Assembly (NCBI GenBank): GCA_016794985.1
Contig: JAEUIQ010000036.1
Span: 95,119-159,118, forward strand
Source of the DNA: Planctomycetaceae bacterium
GTDB taxonomy: Bacteria > Planctomycetota > Planctomycetia > Pirellulales > Pirellulaceae
Length of the DNA: 64,000 nt
Direction of reading: 5' to 3'
Of this stretch, positions 55,777 through 64,000 are shown piece after piece (the first letter of the stretch is position 1; the number at the start of each line of letters is the position of its first letter). Made by a program: the position numbers and the translations under genes. The notes beneath the pieces were generated by a model that was given only the letters and a program-made list of their open reading frames with translations, was not told the DNA's origin and did not search any database.

Positions 55777-58700
55777 GTGGAGGCGGACCTCGGGCGGGCT
55801 CAGGACGGGGCCCGTGCGACTGTAAGTATGACGGAGTCAAGTACGAAGGATTGGCGAATGAAATCGAATTCGGATTCGGTCAAAACGGCTTCAGATTCGG
55901 GAACCGAAGGAGAAAGTTCGTCAGGAACCGGTGCGACGATCGATTCGGACGGCAAGTCGTTGTGGACTCCCGGCTTTGTGGGATTGTTGCTGACCCAATG
56001 GCTGACGGCAATCAATGACAATGTTTTTCGTTGGTTGGCGATCGATATCGCCAAGGACTTTTTGCCGACCAATCACACGTTGGCTTTGATGTTGGGATCG
56101 ATTGGCTTTGTGGCGCCGTTCTTGGTTTTTGCCGCACCGGCCGGTTTTCTGGCGGACCGTTTTCCCAAACGAACGGTGATCGTTGTCTGCAAGTATCTGG
56201 AGATCGTGGCGATGACCATCGGCCTGTTGGCCATTTGGTACAGCCAGTTCTATTTGTTGGTTGTCACGGTGTTCTTGATGGGCGCTCAAACCGCCCTCTT
56301 CAGTCCTGCCAAGTTGGGGATCATCCCGGAAATGATGTCGAGTCGTCGCATCTCGGCGGCGAACGGATGGATGGGACTGGCGACGATGACCGCGACCGTC
56401 ATCGGTATGTTTATTGGCGGCTTCTTGAAAGACAACACCGGGTACTTGGGGATCGAACAGAATTTCTGGATGTCGGCAGTCGTGTTGCTTGGTCTGGCCG
56501 TCGTTGGAACGGGCTTCAGCTTGCTCATCCCGAAACTGAAAGCCGCTGCGCCGGAAACAAAGTTCTCGCTGGGATTGGTCTTGAGTTGGGTGACCATGCG
56601 TCAAGCTTACGTCGACTTGCGCGAATTGTTTCAAAGAAGACTTCTGTTTTATGCGTCGATTGGCAGCGTGTTCTTTTGGGCCGTGGCTGGTGTCGCTCAA
56701 CTGGACATCGATGTCCTGTCGGCTGAAAGCGGTGGCGTTTTGGCCTCCGACCGAACTCCTCTGCTGATTTGTTTGGTTCTGGGAGTTGCCTTGGGGAACG
56801 TATTGGCTGGGATTCTGTCTCGTGGCAAGATCGAGTTGGGGTTGGTTCCAATTGGCTGCGGTTTGATTGTTCTGTTCGCAGTGCTGTTAAGTCTGTGCCC
56901 GGCAGACTTCTATTTGGATCAAGGGCCGTGGCGAGACACCTTGGGATCCGATGCTACTTGGAGTTTGGTTTGGGCGTGCGTCTTGCTGTTTGGACTCGGC
57001 ATTGGCTCTGGGCTATACGATGTGCCCCTGACGGCCTATCTGCAGTATCGAGCACCAGCCAGCAGTCGCGGCGCGATTATCGCGGCCAACAATTTCATGG
57101 TATTCGCCACGATGATGTTGGGGTTCGTCGGGTTCAATTTGGTGCGAACCAAAGTCAGTCCCGGCGAGTTGTCGAATATACCGGTTGTGGCGCAATGGCG
57201 TTCGGAGTCCAAACAAAATGTGTTGCAAGAAGAGCGAATTCAAGAGCGAATTGGGAACTGGACCCGCTTATGGTCGGAAAAGGTACGCAGCGACGCGGCA
57301 GCCCTAGAAAAGGCGACCAAGCAACTCGAGTCCGAGCCTTCGATCGAGAACCTGTTTCGGTTTCGCGAATTGACAAAGGAGTTGGCCTCGAAGCGTCCCG
57401 AGATCGGTGTCTTGATAGACAATGTTCCGGCGAACGACGAGCGACGAGAATACTTGGTCCAAGGAATGTGGGCCGAGTTGACGCAACGTGGGATGAACGA
57501 ATTCTCGCCTGTACGAGACCAACCAAAGTTAGAAATCGATCGGACCTCATTTGGCCGCGCTTACGATTTGAGCCAAGACGCACGTTGGGGGCAACCAGCC
57601 TCTCGTTTGGCGGCGCAAGTATTTGACCAATCATTGCATCAACCGCTCTTGTCCGGGCGGCAAGTCTTTCTGCTGATCGCGGTACTGACGACCATCGTTT
57701 TCGGTATCGTGGTCTACCATCTGGGGCACCACACGACGCGATTTATTCGTCGCGGACAACCACAACAACGAGCGGCCGTGACCTGGGTCGGTGGCCAACA
57801 TCTACCTAACTCTCCGGCGGTGTTTTTGCTGTTCAATTCTAGTCCATCCGTGATCGCGGCGTTGCTGGAAGGCGCGGGCCGCACCATGTCGCTGGTCGTA
57901 TGGCGAGGTTCCAGGCCGGAAGATTTCTTGTCAGAAAGTTCTCACGATGAGCCACTCACGGTCGAGCCGACGGTCCGCGTCTTCAACGATGCTAGGAAAG
58001 TTGATAGCCGACCATTGATTCGATTGTTGGAGGAGGGCTCAAGTGTTGTGATCCCGATGTACGAAAACCGGAATACGGATTTGCGTCGCGAGTGTCCTGA
58101 GAATCTTCCGGTCTTGCTACATGAATGCCGACAAGCGGGGTTTGATACATTGCCCGTGGTGGCCATCCGTGGTACTGTGTCCGACCGATCAGGAACAACA
58201 TTCACGTTGGGGCCGCCCGTGAACGGTCCTGGAAATATCGCTCGAGTTGTCCAAGCGTTCGAAGCGTTAGGAGCCCATTTGATGAAACCTAGTGAAGTTG
58301 AGTTTGTTCACCCTGTCGAGCAATTTATCCGTCAGTGCAAGTCCCGCGGGAGTCGCTTGAAGATTGCGGACTCGATGGGGCAAAAAATGACCGGGACGGA
58401 AGTGCTCATGCGGACGGTGATCCTGTGTCGGCTATTGAAGCAACACGTTCTGAGCCCGGACGAAACGCATGTGGGCTTGCTGATTCCGCCGGCGGCTGGT
58501 GCCGTATTGGCCAATGCCGCATTGGCGCTCGATGGAAGGACCTCGGTCAATCTCAATTACTCGGCAACAGCCGAGGTGATGAATCAATGCATTCGACAGG
58601 CCGGAGTGAAGCATGTTTTGACCACACGGAAGATCGTGGAGAAGCTAAATGTGCAGTTGGAGGCTCCGTTCGTTTTCCTGGATGACTTGCGGGAAAAGGT

Positions 58701-59889
58701 CGGCCTGTGGGACAAACTGGCGGGCGCGTTAGCGGCCTACCTCAAATCGGCGAATGGGCTGGTGCGTGAGTACAAGATCAAAGAACGCAGTTTGGATGAG
58801 GTGCTCACCGTTATCTTTACGTCAGGGTCAACCGGGCTACCAAAAGGTGTGATGTTGACCAGCCGCAATATCGCCTGCGTGATCGAGGGTGTTAACGACG
58901 CCGTTGTCCTCAATAGTTCCGACGTGATCCTGGGTGTTCTCCCGTTCTTCCACTCGTTTGGCTTTGCGGTGCCGTTGTGGACGGTCCTCGGCACGGATAT
59001 CGCTGGCGTTTATCACTTCAATCCGTTGGACGCGCCACAGATCGGCAAGCTTTGCCAGCAGTACAAAGCCACAATACTATTGGCGACACCGACGTTTCTG
59101 CGCAGCTACATGAAACGCGTTTCCAAGGAAGACTTTGCCACACTGGATGTGGTAGTGGCGGGCGCCGAAAAGCTTCCCACCGAATTGTCGGATGCTTTCG
59201 AAACCAAGTATGGCGTGCGCCCAGTCGAGGGATACGGTACCACCGAATTGGCCCCGTTGGTGTCCGTCAATCAACCCGCTCATCGCGTCGCAACCGGAAA
59301 AAAAGCGAAAGTTCGGGAAGGGTCGGTCGGGGCCCCAGTTGTGCACGTCCGAGTCAAGACTTTGGATCTAGATACCGGTAAAGAGACGGGCGTTGGCGAA
59401 CCGGGCATGTTGTGGGTCGCTGGTCCAAATGTAATGAAGGGATACATGAAGCGTCCCGACTTGACTGCCGAATCAATCGTTGATGGTTGGTACAACACGG
59501 GTGACGTGGCGTACGTGGACTCGGACGGCTTCATTCATATTACGGGACGATTGAGTCGCTTTTCAAAAATCGGCGGCGAAATGGTGCCACATATCTTGAT
59601 CGAGCAAAAACTGAACGAGATCGTGTGCGAAGAAAAGGGCGACATGAAGTGTGCTGTCTCGAGCGTTCCTGATGAGAAGAAGGGCGAACGGCTTATTGTA
59701 CTTCACACGGCGTTTGCGATGTCGGTTGATGACTTGCGCGACAAGTTGATCAAGTCGGGTCTGCCAAGCTTGTATGTCCCTAGTGGCAATTCGTTCTTCC
59801 AGGTAGATGAGTTGCCGATGCTTGGCAGTGGAAAGCTGGACCTCAAGCAATTGAAAGACACCGCGAAAGCCAAAGCGGCTGCGGGATAG
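55777..59889 (+). CDS. Fusion of LplT-like MFS transporter, degenerate acyltransferase-like domain and acyl-ACP synthetase
   Basis: 1370 residues; GTG 55777, ATG 55828 and ATG 55858 are possible starts. Residues about 60-450 are MFS helices (LTQWLTAINDNVFRWLAI, GFLADRFPKRTVIV, like LplT). A hydrophilic helical insert (about 470-625, RIQERIGNWTRLWSEKV) precedes the last helix VFLLIAVLTTIVFGIVVY. Residues 655-860 occupy the position of PlsC but lack its H-x4-D motif. From about 880 it is an AMP-forming ligase: TSGSTGLPKGVMLTSRN, VEGYGTTELAPL, WYNTGDVAYVD and the terminal Lys in LGSGKLDLKQL. It would take up and activate lysophospholipid or fatty acid at the inner membrane. Confidence 0.88.
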   Translation: MEADLGRAQDGARATVSMTESSTKDWRMKSNSDSVKTASDSGTEGESSSGTGATIDSDGKSLWTPGFVGLLLTQWLTAINDNVFRWLAIDIAKDFLPTNHTLALMLGSIGFVAPFLVFAAPAGFLADRFPKRTVIVVCKYLEIVAMTIGLLAIWYSQFYLLVVTVFLMGAQTALFSPAKLGIIPEMMSSRRISAANGWMGLATMTATVIGMFIGGFLKDNTGYLGIEQNFWMSAVVLLGLAVVGTGFSLLIPKLKAAAPETKFSLGLVLSWVTMRQAYVDLRELFQRRLLFYASIGSVFFWAVAGVAQLDIDVLSAESGGVLASDRTPLLICLVLGVALGNVLAGILSRGKIELGLVPIGCGLIVLFAVLLSLCPADFYLDQGPWRDTLGSDATWSLVWACVLLFGLGIGSGLYDVPLTAYLQYRAPASSRGAIIAANNFMVFATMMLGFVGFNLVRTKVSPGELSNIPVVAQWRSESKQNVLQEERIQERIGNWTRLWSEKVRSDAAALEKATKQLESEPSIENLFRFRELTKELASKRPEIGVLIDNVPANDERREYLVQGMWAELTQRGMNEFSPVRDQPKLEIDRTSFGRAYDLSQDARWGQPASRLAAQVFDQSLHQPLLSGRQVFLLIAVLTTIVFGIVVYHLGHHTTRFIRRGQPQQRAAVTWVGGQHLPNSPAVFLLFNSSPSVIAALLEGAGRTMSLVVWRGSRPEDFLSESSHDEPLTVEPTVRVFNDARKVDSRPLIRLLEEGSSVVIPMYENRNTDLRRECPENLPVLLHECRQAGFDTLPVVAIRGTVSDRSGTTFTLGPPVNGPGNIARVVQAFEALGAHLMKPSEVEFVHPVEQFIRQCKSRGSRLKIADSMGQKMTGTEVLMRTVILCRLLKQHVLSPDETHVGLLIPPAAGAVLANAALALDGRTSVNLNYSATAEVMNQCIRQAGVKHVLTTRKIVEKLNVQLEAPFVFLDDLREKVGLWDKLAGALAAYLKSANGLVREYKIKERSLDEVLTVIFTSGSTGLPKGVMLTSRNIACVIEGVNDAVVLNSSDVILGVLPFFHSFGFAVPLWTVLGTDIAGVYHFNPLDAPQIGKLCQQYKATILLATPTFLRSYMKRVSKEDFATLDVVVAGAEKLPTELSDAFETKYGVRPVEGYGTTELAPLVSVNQPAHRVATGKKAKVREGSVGAPVVHVRVKTLDLDTGKETGVGEPGMLWVAGPNVMKGYMKRPDLTAESIVDGWYNTGDVAYVDSDGFIHITGRLSRFSKIGGEMVPHILIEQKLNEIVCEEKGDMKCAVSSVPDEKKGERLIVLHTAFAMSVDDLRDKLIKSGLPSLYVPSGNSFFQVDELPMLGSGKLDLKQLKDTAKAKAAAG

Positions 59890-59899
59890 GAGTAGAGCC

Positions 59900-60847
59900 T
59901 TGACTCCTTCGCCGGTTCGCCATCGCGACGTTCATGCTTGTCATTGGGTTCAGGTAGCAACCTGCGATGGTTTGCGTTTGGATGGGTTGTTGCACGACGA
60001 ATCATGGAGTCCGCTGGCGAAGTCGACACCGGAAAATAGAGGTGTCGTGTTGCTGATGCACGGTGCCGGTGGAAACTTTTATGGCCCTTCACTTATCAAT
60101 CGCGTGGGCACACACTTGTTTCGCCTGGGTTGGCCGGTCTTGAGAGTCAACAATCGAGGCCACGATGGTTGGCATGTCGCCTTCCGCGGTGGAGGTGTGA
60201 CGCAGATGGGAGCGGCCTTCGAGCGATTGGAAGAATCGCTTTGGGACGTCCAGGCGTGGTTGGGGTGGCTCCGCCGCAACGGCTATCGACGCGTGATCCT
60301 GGCTGGCCATAGCCTGGGTGCGTTCAAGATTGTTTATGCCCTGGAGCAGCTTCGGCAAATCGCAACGGGGGCGGAGGCGGCCTCGAGCGATTCCGCCGAT
60401 ATCAAGATCGAAACGGCGATCGCGATCAGCCCACCTTGTCTGTCGCAGTCTTTGTTCGAGTCCTCCAGTCAGTCGGAGGTGTTCGTGAGAACAATTCGTC
60501 GCTGCCAAACCATGCGCGAACAGGGCGAGGAAGATCTTGTTTTTCGCGCAGAATATCCGTTTCGAATGTTCATTTCTGCCGGTTGTTATTTAAACAAGTA
60601 TGCCTCCGGAGAACGCTTCAACTTGACGCAATGGCACTCGAGATTGAACCAGCCTCTTTTGTGGATCTATGGCGGAGATGAGTTGGCATCTCACGAGGCA
60701 TTGGCACGCGGCGTGGCGTCCTTGAAAGAAGGTTTGGCGGAGAATCATCGAATGATCGTTGTGCCGAATGCCGACCATTTCTTCACAGGCGCGTCACGCG
60801 ATGTTTGCGTGGCCGCCGAACATTGGTTGGAACCGTATCGCGCATGA
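59900..60847 (+). CDS. Alpha/beta-hydrolase
   Basis: 315 residues with a TTG start 10 bp after the previous stop. VVLLMHGAGGNFYGPS holds the oxyanion loop. The nucleophile Ser is in ILAGHSLGAFKIVYAL (G-H-S-L-G), Asp is probably in LLWIYGGDELASHE, and His is in VVPNADHFFTG. The substrate is unknown. It ends with ATGA overlapping the ABC ATPase gene, so it belongs to the same operon. Perhaps an esterase for the lipid handled by the upstream fusion protein; this is inferred from position. Confidence 0.82.
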   Translation: MTPSPVRHRDVHACHWVQVATCDGLRLDGLLHDESWSPLAKSTPENRGVVLLMHGAGGNFYGPSLINRVGTHLFRLGWPVLRVNNRGHDGWHVAFRGGGVTQMGAAFERLEESLWDVQAWLGWLRRNGYRRVILAGHSLGAFKIVYALEQLRQIATGAEAASSDSADIKIETAIAISPPCLSQSLFESSSQSEVFVRTIRRCQTMREQGEEDLVFRAEYPFRMFISAGCYLNKYASGERFNLTQWHSRLNQPLLWIYGGDELASHEALARGVASLKEGLAENHRMIVVPNADHFFTGASRDVCVAAEHWLEPYRA

Positions 60848-61665
60848 AGGATCCTTTGAACCATTCCACGTTTGACGCGATTGTCGTCCGCAAAGTAAGC
60901 AAACATTTTGGCACCCAGGTGGTGCTGCGCCATCTGAATTTGAAAATTCCGCAGGGAGAGTTTGTCTGTTTGTTAGGAGCAAGTGGCTGCGGAAAATCAA
61001 CTGTGTTGCGGCTGTTGGCTGGATTGGAACAACCTGACGTTCTCGGGGAAGAAGATCAAGGGCTGCCCAGTCTCGAACTCCGTTCGAATCCCGAGCCTGT
61101 TGGCCCTCCCCCGCGATTGGGATTCGTCTTTCAACAAGCAAACCTGCTGCCCTGGCGGAGCGTTCGAGAAAACGTCGGGCTTCCGTTGCGCTTGCAAAAG
61201 GCGTCTCGGGCTACTCGCTTGGCAGAGACAAACCGTTCGCTGCAGGAGGTTGGGTTGACCTTGGCCGACGGTTTGAAGTGGCCTCGAATGTTATCCGGTG
61301 GAATGCAAATGCGAGCCAGCTTGGCACGAGCTTTGGTGACGCGGCCAGAAATCTTGCTCTTGGACGAACCATTCTCGGCACTCGACGAAGTCTTGCGACA
61401 ACGCTTGTGCGAAGAACTTCGGCAATGGCATCAAGAATTTGGGTGGACGACTATCTTTGTGACCCATCATGTCTCGGAGGCAGTGTTCTTGGCCGATAGA
61501 ATTTTGATCCTGCGCAATCTCGCGGAATATCCCGCGGAAGATTCGCTGGCGGCTGACTTGCCGATCGAGTTTCCTGGCGAACGCACATCGGAGTTGCGAG
61601 AGAGCCCTCGATATGTGGAAGAAGTGGTTCGGGTGACCAAACGTTTCCGGGAGTTGCTAAGATGA
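60844..61665 (+). CDS. ABC transporter ATP-binding protein (SsuB/TauB-like)
   Basis: 273 residues from ATG 60844 in the 4-bp overlap with the hydrolase gene. Walker A is LLGASGCGKSTVLRLLAG, the Q-loop region is LGFVFQQANLLPWRSVREN, the signature is MLSGGMQMRASLARAL, Walker B is ILLLDEPFSALDEVL and the H-loop is FVTHHVSEAVFLAD. The pattern Q-x-x-x-LLPW and THHVSEA is of the nitrate/sulfonate/taurine group. Its partner permease is the next gene (ATGA overlap). A substrate-binding protein is not visible in the window. Confidence 0.92.
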   Translation: MKDPLNHSTFDAIVVRKVSKHFGTQVVLRHLNLKIPQGEFVCLLGASGCGKSTVLRLLAGLEQPDVLGEEDQGLPSLELRSNPEPVGPPPRLGFVFQQANLLPWRSVRENVGLPLRLQKASRATRLAETNRSLQEVGLTLADGLKWPRMLSGGMQMRASLARALVTRPEILLLDEPFSALDEVLRQRLCEELRQWHQEFGWTTIFVTHHVSEAVFLADRILILRNLAEYPAEDSLAADLPIEFPGERTSELRESPRYVEEVVRVTKRFRELLR

Positions 61666-62471
61666 TTGGGCGACAAAGGTCCACAATCGGCGACTCGCGA
61701 TGGCTGGAAAAACTGGCGATGATCCTGGCGCCGGGCATCGTCTTGGTCCTCGTGCTGCTAACATGGCAGTGGTTGGTTTGGGCGCGGGAGATTCCGAAGT
61801 TTATTCTGCCGAGTCCTCGGGATATCGCCTTGGCAACGTGGAGTGATGGCGCGAGATTGTGGGCGGCGACCCTCCGAACCGGGAGCGCGGCGATCGCGGG
61901 GTTGGGAATTAGCGTCGGAGCAGGCTTTTTGCTGGCGAGTGTGTTAGGTCAGGCTCGTTGGATTAGAAACAGCTTCATGCCTTATGTTCTCGTGTTTCAA
62001 ACGATTCCGATCATAGGTGTCGCGCCGCTACTGATTACGTGGTTTGGCAACACGTTTAGCACTGTGATGTTGATCGCCGCGTTCATTAGTATCTTTCCAA
62101 TCATTAGCAACACGACCACTGGGATGGTTGCAGTAGATTCATCGCATCTGGATCTGTTTCATTTGAACCGAGCGTCACGTTGGCAGATCTATCGATACCT
62201 GCAAGTACCAACGGCACTCCCCTATTTCTCTGCGGGGATACGTATTGCTGCGGCGGCCTGCGTCCTTGGGGCCTGCGTTGGTGACTATTTCGTTGGCACA
62301 GCTCAGCAAGAAGGACTAGGGTTCTTGGTGTTCCAAGCTAAAGATCGGAATGCTGGTCTAATGTTTGCCACGTTGTTTGTGTTAACCCTAATGGGTTTTT
62401 TGTTTTACTTGACCGCTAACTTGGTTTGCCGTCTCGTCTTGTTACGCTGGGAAGACCACCGGCTAGGATAG
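61662..62471 (+). CDS. ABC transporter permease (SsuC/TauC-like)
   Basis: 269 residues with about six membrane spans. The EAA-type coupling segment is near residues 160-195, DLFHLNRASRWQIYRYLQVPTALP with ALPYFSAGIRIAAAACV following. FQTIPIIGVAPLLITWFG is typical of nitrate/sulfonate permeases. ATG overlaps the stop of the ATPase gene. The solute is unknown; taurine, sulfonate, thiamine precursor and other small molecules are all used in this family. Confidence 0.9.
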   Translation: MIGRQRSTIGDSRWLEKLAMILAPGIVLVLVLLTWQWLVWAREIPKFILPSPRDIALATWSDGARLWAATLRTGSAAIAGLGISVGAGFLLASVLGQARWIRNSFMPYVLVFQTIPIIGVAPLLITWFGNTFSTVMLIAAFISIFPIISNTTTGMVAVDSSHLDLFHLNRASRWQIYRYLQVPTALPYFSAGIRIAAAACVLGACVGDYFVGTAQQEGLGFLVFQAKDRNAGLMFATLFVLTLMGFLFYLTANLVCRLVLLRWEDHRLG

Positions 62472-62677
62472 ATTGCTCTCGCTACCTTCTGCCGCACGGA
62501 TTGGATTGCCTTAGGACGGTCAAAACAGAAGAATCGGCCCATCTTTCGGTTAGCGAACCACATGCCAATCAAACCCACCCTAGCGGCAGCTCCCGTTCTA
62601 ATCATCCAAATCAGGCTTACTCATGGTTCTTTCTTGAACACTGTGCCAATCCAAACCGCCTCTCGAAGATCCATGCC
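62472..62677. other. Short convergent spacer
   Basis: About 200 bp between the ABC permease (+) and the small membrane protein (-). No terminator hairpin or repeat was recognised. Confidence 0.4.
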
Positions 62678-63085
62678 CTAATCCTTCGATCGAACACCAC
62701 TTATGGGTCTTTCTTGAGTTGGACATGCTACAAATTCGGCACAAATGCGACAATAGATTAGCAGGACACAGATACTCGACAGTAAGTCGAGGCTATGAAG
62801 ATCAAACGACTGGTCACGAGCAAAAAGTGGCAGGCCACTCCACACAATCAAACATAAAGACGCGGTACCAAATACAGCGTAGATGATTCGTGTGAGTTGG
62901 CTGGTGTTTTCCTGACTCGAATATGGAATCAGTGCAATTCCGCCAACAGTTAGTGCCGAAATCAATCTACATACATTACCAAACAATATCCAACTTGCTC
63001 CGCCGAGTAACAAGGCAGAAAAACCCCAAACAATCACCACCAAACGGAATCGCTGTCGATTAGTCGGTTCGAAAAACATTGTCAT
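62678..63085 (-). CDS. Small membrane protein, candidate immunity protein
   Basis: 135 residues from ATG 63085, whose ATGA overlaps the stop of the RHS tip gene. Three membrane spans are likely: FRLVVIVWGFSALLLGGASWIL, LISALTVGGIALIPY and LTRIIYAVFGTASLCLIVWSG, with a fourth weaker one near LDLLSSICVLLIYCRI. No family is recognised. A small gene overlapping the 3' end of an RHS-type gene is the classic position of an immunity protein against the RHS C-terminal toxin, and membrane immunity proteins exist for pore-forming or membrane-acting toxins. The role is inference. Confidence 0.6.
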   Translation of the reverse strand: MTMFFEPTNRQRFRLVVIVWGFSALLLGGASWILFGNVCRLISALTVGGIALIPYSSQENTSQLTRIIYAVFGTASLCLIVWSGLPLFARDQSFDLHSLDLLSSICVLLIYCRICAEFVACPTQERPISGVRSKD

Positions 63086-63831
63086 CGTGTTGGTGGCCTC
63101 CACCCACCAGAAGTAGCCGTCCCCATGTTCCCTGGTGGCAGACCCTTGGGAATTCCAGAAGGTGGCCCAACGAACTTCTGCAATTCCCTGACGGACCTAC
63201 CAAGACAAGCTGCGAGCGATGCAAGACAGGTTGCGCTGTAAGCCTGTCCTGCCCATCCTCCATTCTTTGCAATATCTGCGTCAAGGCACTTCCACACGCA
63301 GTCCTCCCACGGTTCACCCACGACGTCCCAGTGCTCACCGTTCGCGCACAAGCACCTGCACATCGCATACGGCATACCTCCGCACGCTAGTGCAATAATA
63401 CATGAACCCCATTTCTTACCACTCGGATCTATGCCGTCTACCCCAAAATACCCTCTATACAAACTCATTCCATCCACATACCCGAGCGGATCGCGGGAGA
63501 TGAACCCGCCGGCGCTTGGGTCGTACCAGCGGGCGCGGAAGTGGTAGAGCGCGAGGTCGGCGTCGTACTCGCGGCCCGTGTAGGTGTAACGATTGGCGTA
63601 AATGCTGGTGCTGCGGACGGTGCCACGGGGGTCATAGATGCCTAGCGTGCCGTAGGCGGTGTAGGAGTAACGCTCAACCAATGTTCCGGCGGCATTGGTT
63701 AGGCCGATGATGGAGTATTGTTGGTTGCGATGATAGTAAAGGGCGTTATCGCCAGTCGTCGGCAAGCTTGTGCCGGTGCACGTGTGACATAAGATCGGTT
63801 CGTTCACGGCGTCGGCGTGCGTTACCGTCAT
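63082..63831 (-). CDS. Truncated RHS-family protein: core end plus variable C-terminal domain
   Basis: 249 residues. LYYHRNQQYSIIGLTNAAG and RYSYTAYGTLGIYDPRG are RHS repeats. YTGREYDADLALYHFRARWYD and FISRDPLGYVDGMSLYRGYF form the conserved RHS-associated core, ending DGIDPSGKK where variable toxins begin. The ~110 residues after it (CIIALACGGMPYAMCRCLCAN, and about eight Cys) are unrelated to the core. The large N-terminal shell is missing: the same frame has a TGA upstream at 63882, so this is an orphan tip, not a complete RHS. ATG 63831 is the likely start. Whether it is expressed is unclear. Confidence 0.75.
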   Translation of the reverse strand: MTVTHADAVNEPILCHTCTGTSLPTTGDNALYYHRNQQYSIIGLTNAAGTLVERYSYTAYGTLGIYDPRGTVRSTSIYANRYTYTGREYDADLALYHFRARWYDPSAGGFISRDPLGYVDGMSLYRGYFGVDGIDPSGKKWGSCIIALACGGMPYAMCRCLCANGEHWDVVGEPWEDCVWKCLDADIAKNGGWAGQAYSATCLASLAACLGRSVRELQKFVGPPSGIPKGLPPGNMGTATSGGWRPPTR

Positions 63832-63881
63832 GACATCACGACCTTATTTCTTACGAAGAAGCGTTTCAAAGCGAGACAAAA

Positions 63882-64000
63882 TCACGACAATCGACGGTGC
63901 AGTTGCACCTGCAAATCGTTCAAGATATCTTGCAGTTGTTCTAGGCTTAACTCACCTAAGCGGGCTTCGGAACTTTGCGGCAGCCGAAGCACTCCCTGCA
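63882..64000 (-). CDS. C-terminal fragment of an unrecognised gene
   Basis: About 38 residues enter from beyond the right edge and stop at TGA 63882: LRLPQSSEARLGELSLEQLQ, then DILNDLQVQLHRRLS. The Leu/Gln/Glu-rich helical end looks like real protein, but is too short to identify. It is in the same frame as the RHS tip, separated by the stop codon and 50 bp. Confidence 0.35.
   Translation of the reverse strand, partial: QGVLRLPQSSEARLGELSLEQLQDILNDLQVQLHRRLS

Overview
The window looks like chromosomal DNA of a planctomycete, probably of the Pirellulales/Rhodopirellula kind. This is inferred from gene content, not from a marker gene. The signs are PEP-CTERM surface proteins, a primary sigma factor with a long non-conserved region, a DUF4956-CotH pair, a TIGR03790 protein, an RHS fragment, and gene-poor spacers filled with palindromic repeats. 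No rRNA or tRNA gene and no CRISPR array was seen.

From about 1 to 21.4 kb lies a surface-polysaccharide locus, read right to left on the minus strand. It encodes nearly the whole route to a UDP-2,3-diacetamido uronic acid: a TviB-type UDP-GlcNAc 6-dehydrogenase, the WlbA/WbpB 3-oxidase, the WbpE aminotransferase and the WbpD acetyltransferase. It also carries the WbpG/HisH/HisF-type amidotransferase that builds acetamidino sugars, with two HisF-like subunits. A second aminosugar branch (SDR, DegT, acetyltransferase), an AsnB-like amidotransferase, a UDP-glucose dehydrogenase, a glycosyltransferase, an O-antigen-polymerase-like protein and two flippases complete it. Two nucleotidyltransferase genes with a peculiar repeat region lie inside the locus. 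A specialised NusG paralogue (36 kb) could be its antiterminator, but this is inference.

From 22 to 39 kb are a TPR membrane protein, two PEP-CTERM proteins, a RAYT-type transposase flanked by inverted repeats, a DUF2490-like outer-membrane protein, the primary sigma factor, small membrane proteins, a TIGR03790 protein, the NusG paralogue and a family-4 uracil-DNA glycosylase. Long gene-free spacers here hold several repeat families with a shared unit length of about 70-73 bp.

From 39 to 64 kb are mostly housekeeping and envelope genes: der, two amidohydrolases, an EthD protein, DUF4956 and CotH, then a minus-strand row argB-argF-rph-proC-efpL-ThuA. A plus-strand operon follows, with an LplT/acyl-ACP-synthetase fusion, an alpha/beta hydrolase and an ABC transporter. 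The window ends in a truncated RHS tip overlapping a small membrane protein, which resembles an orphan toxin/immunity module.
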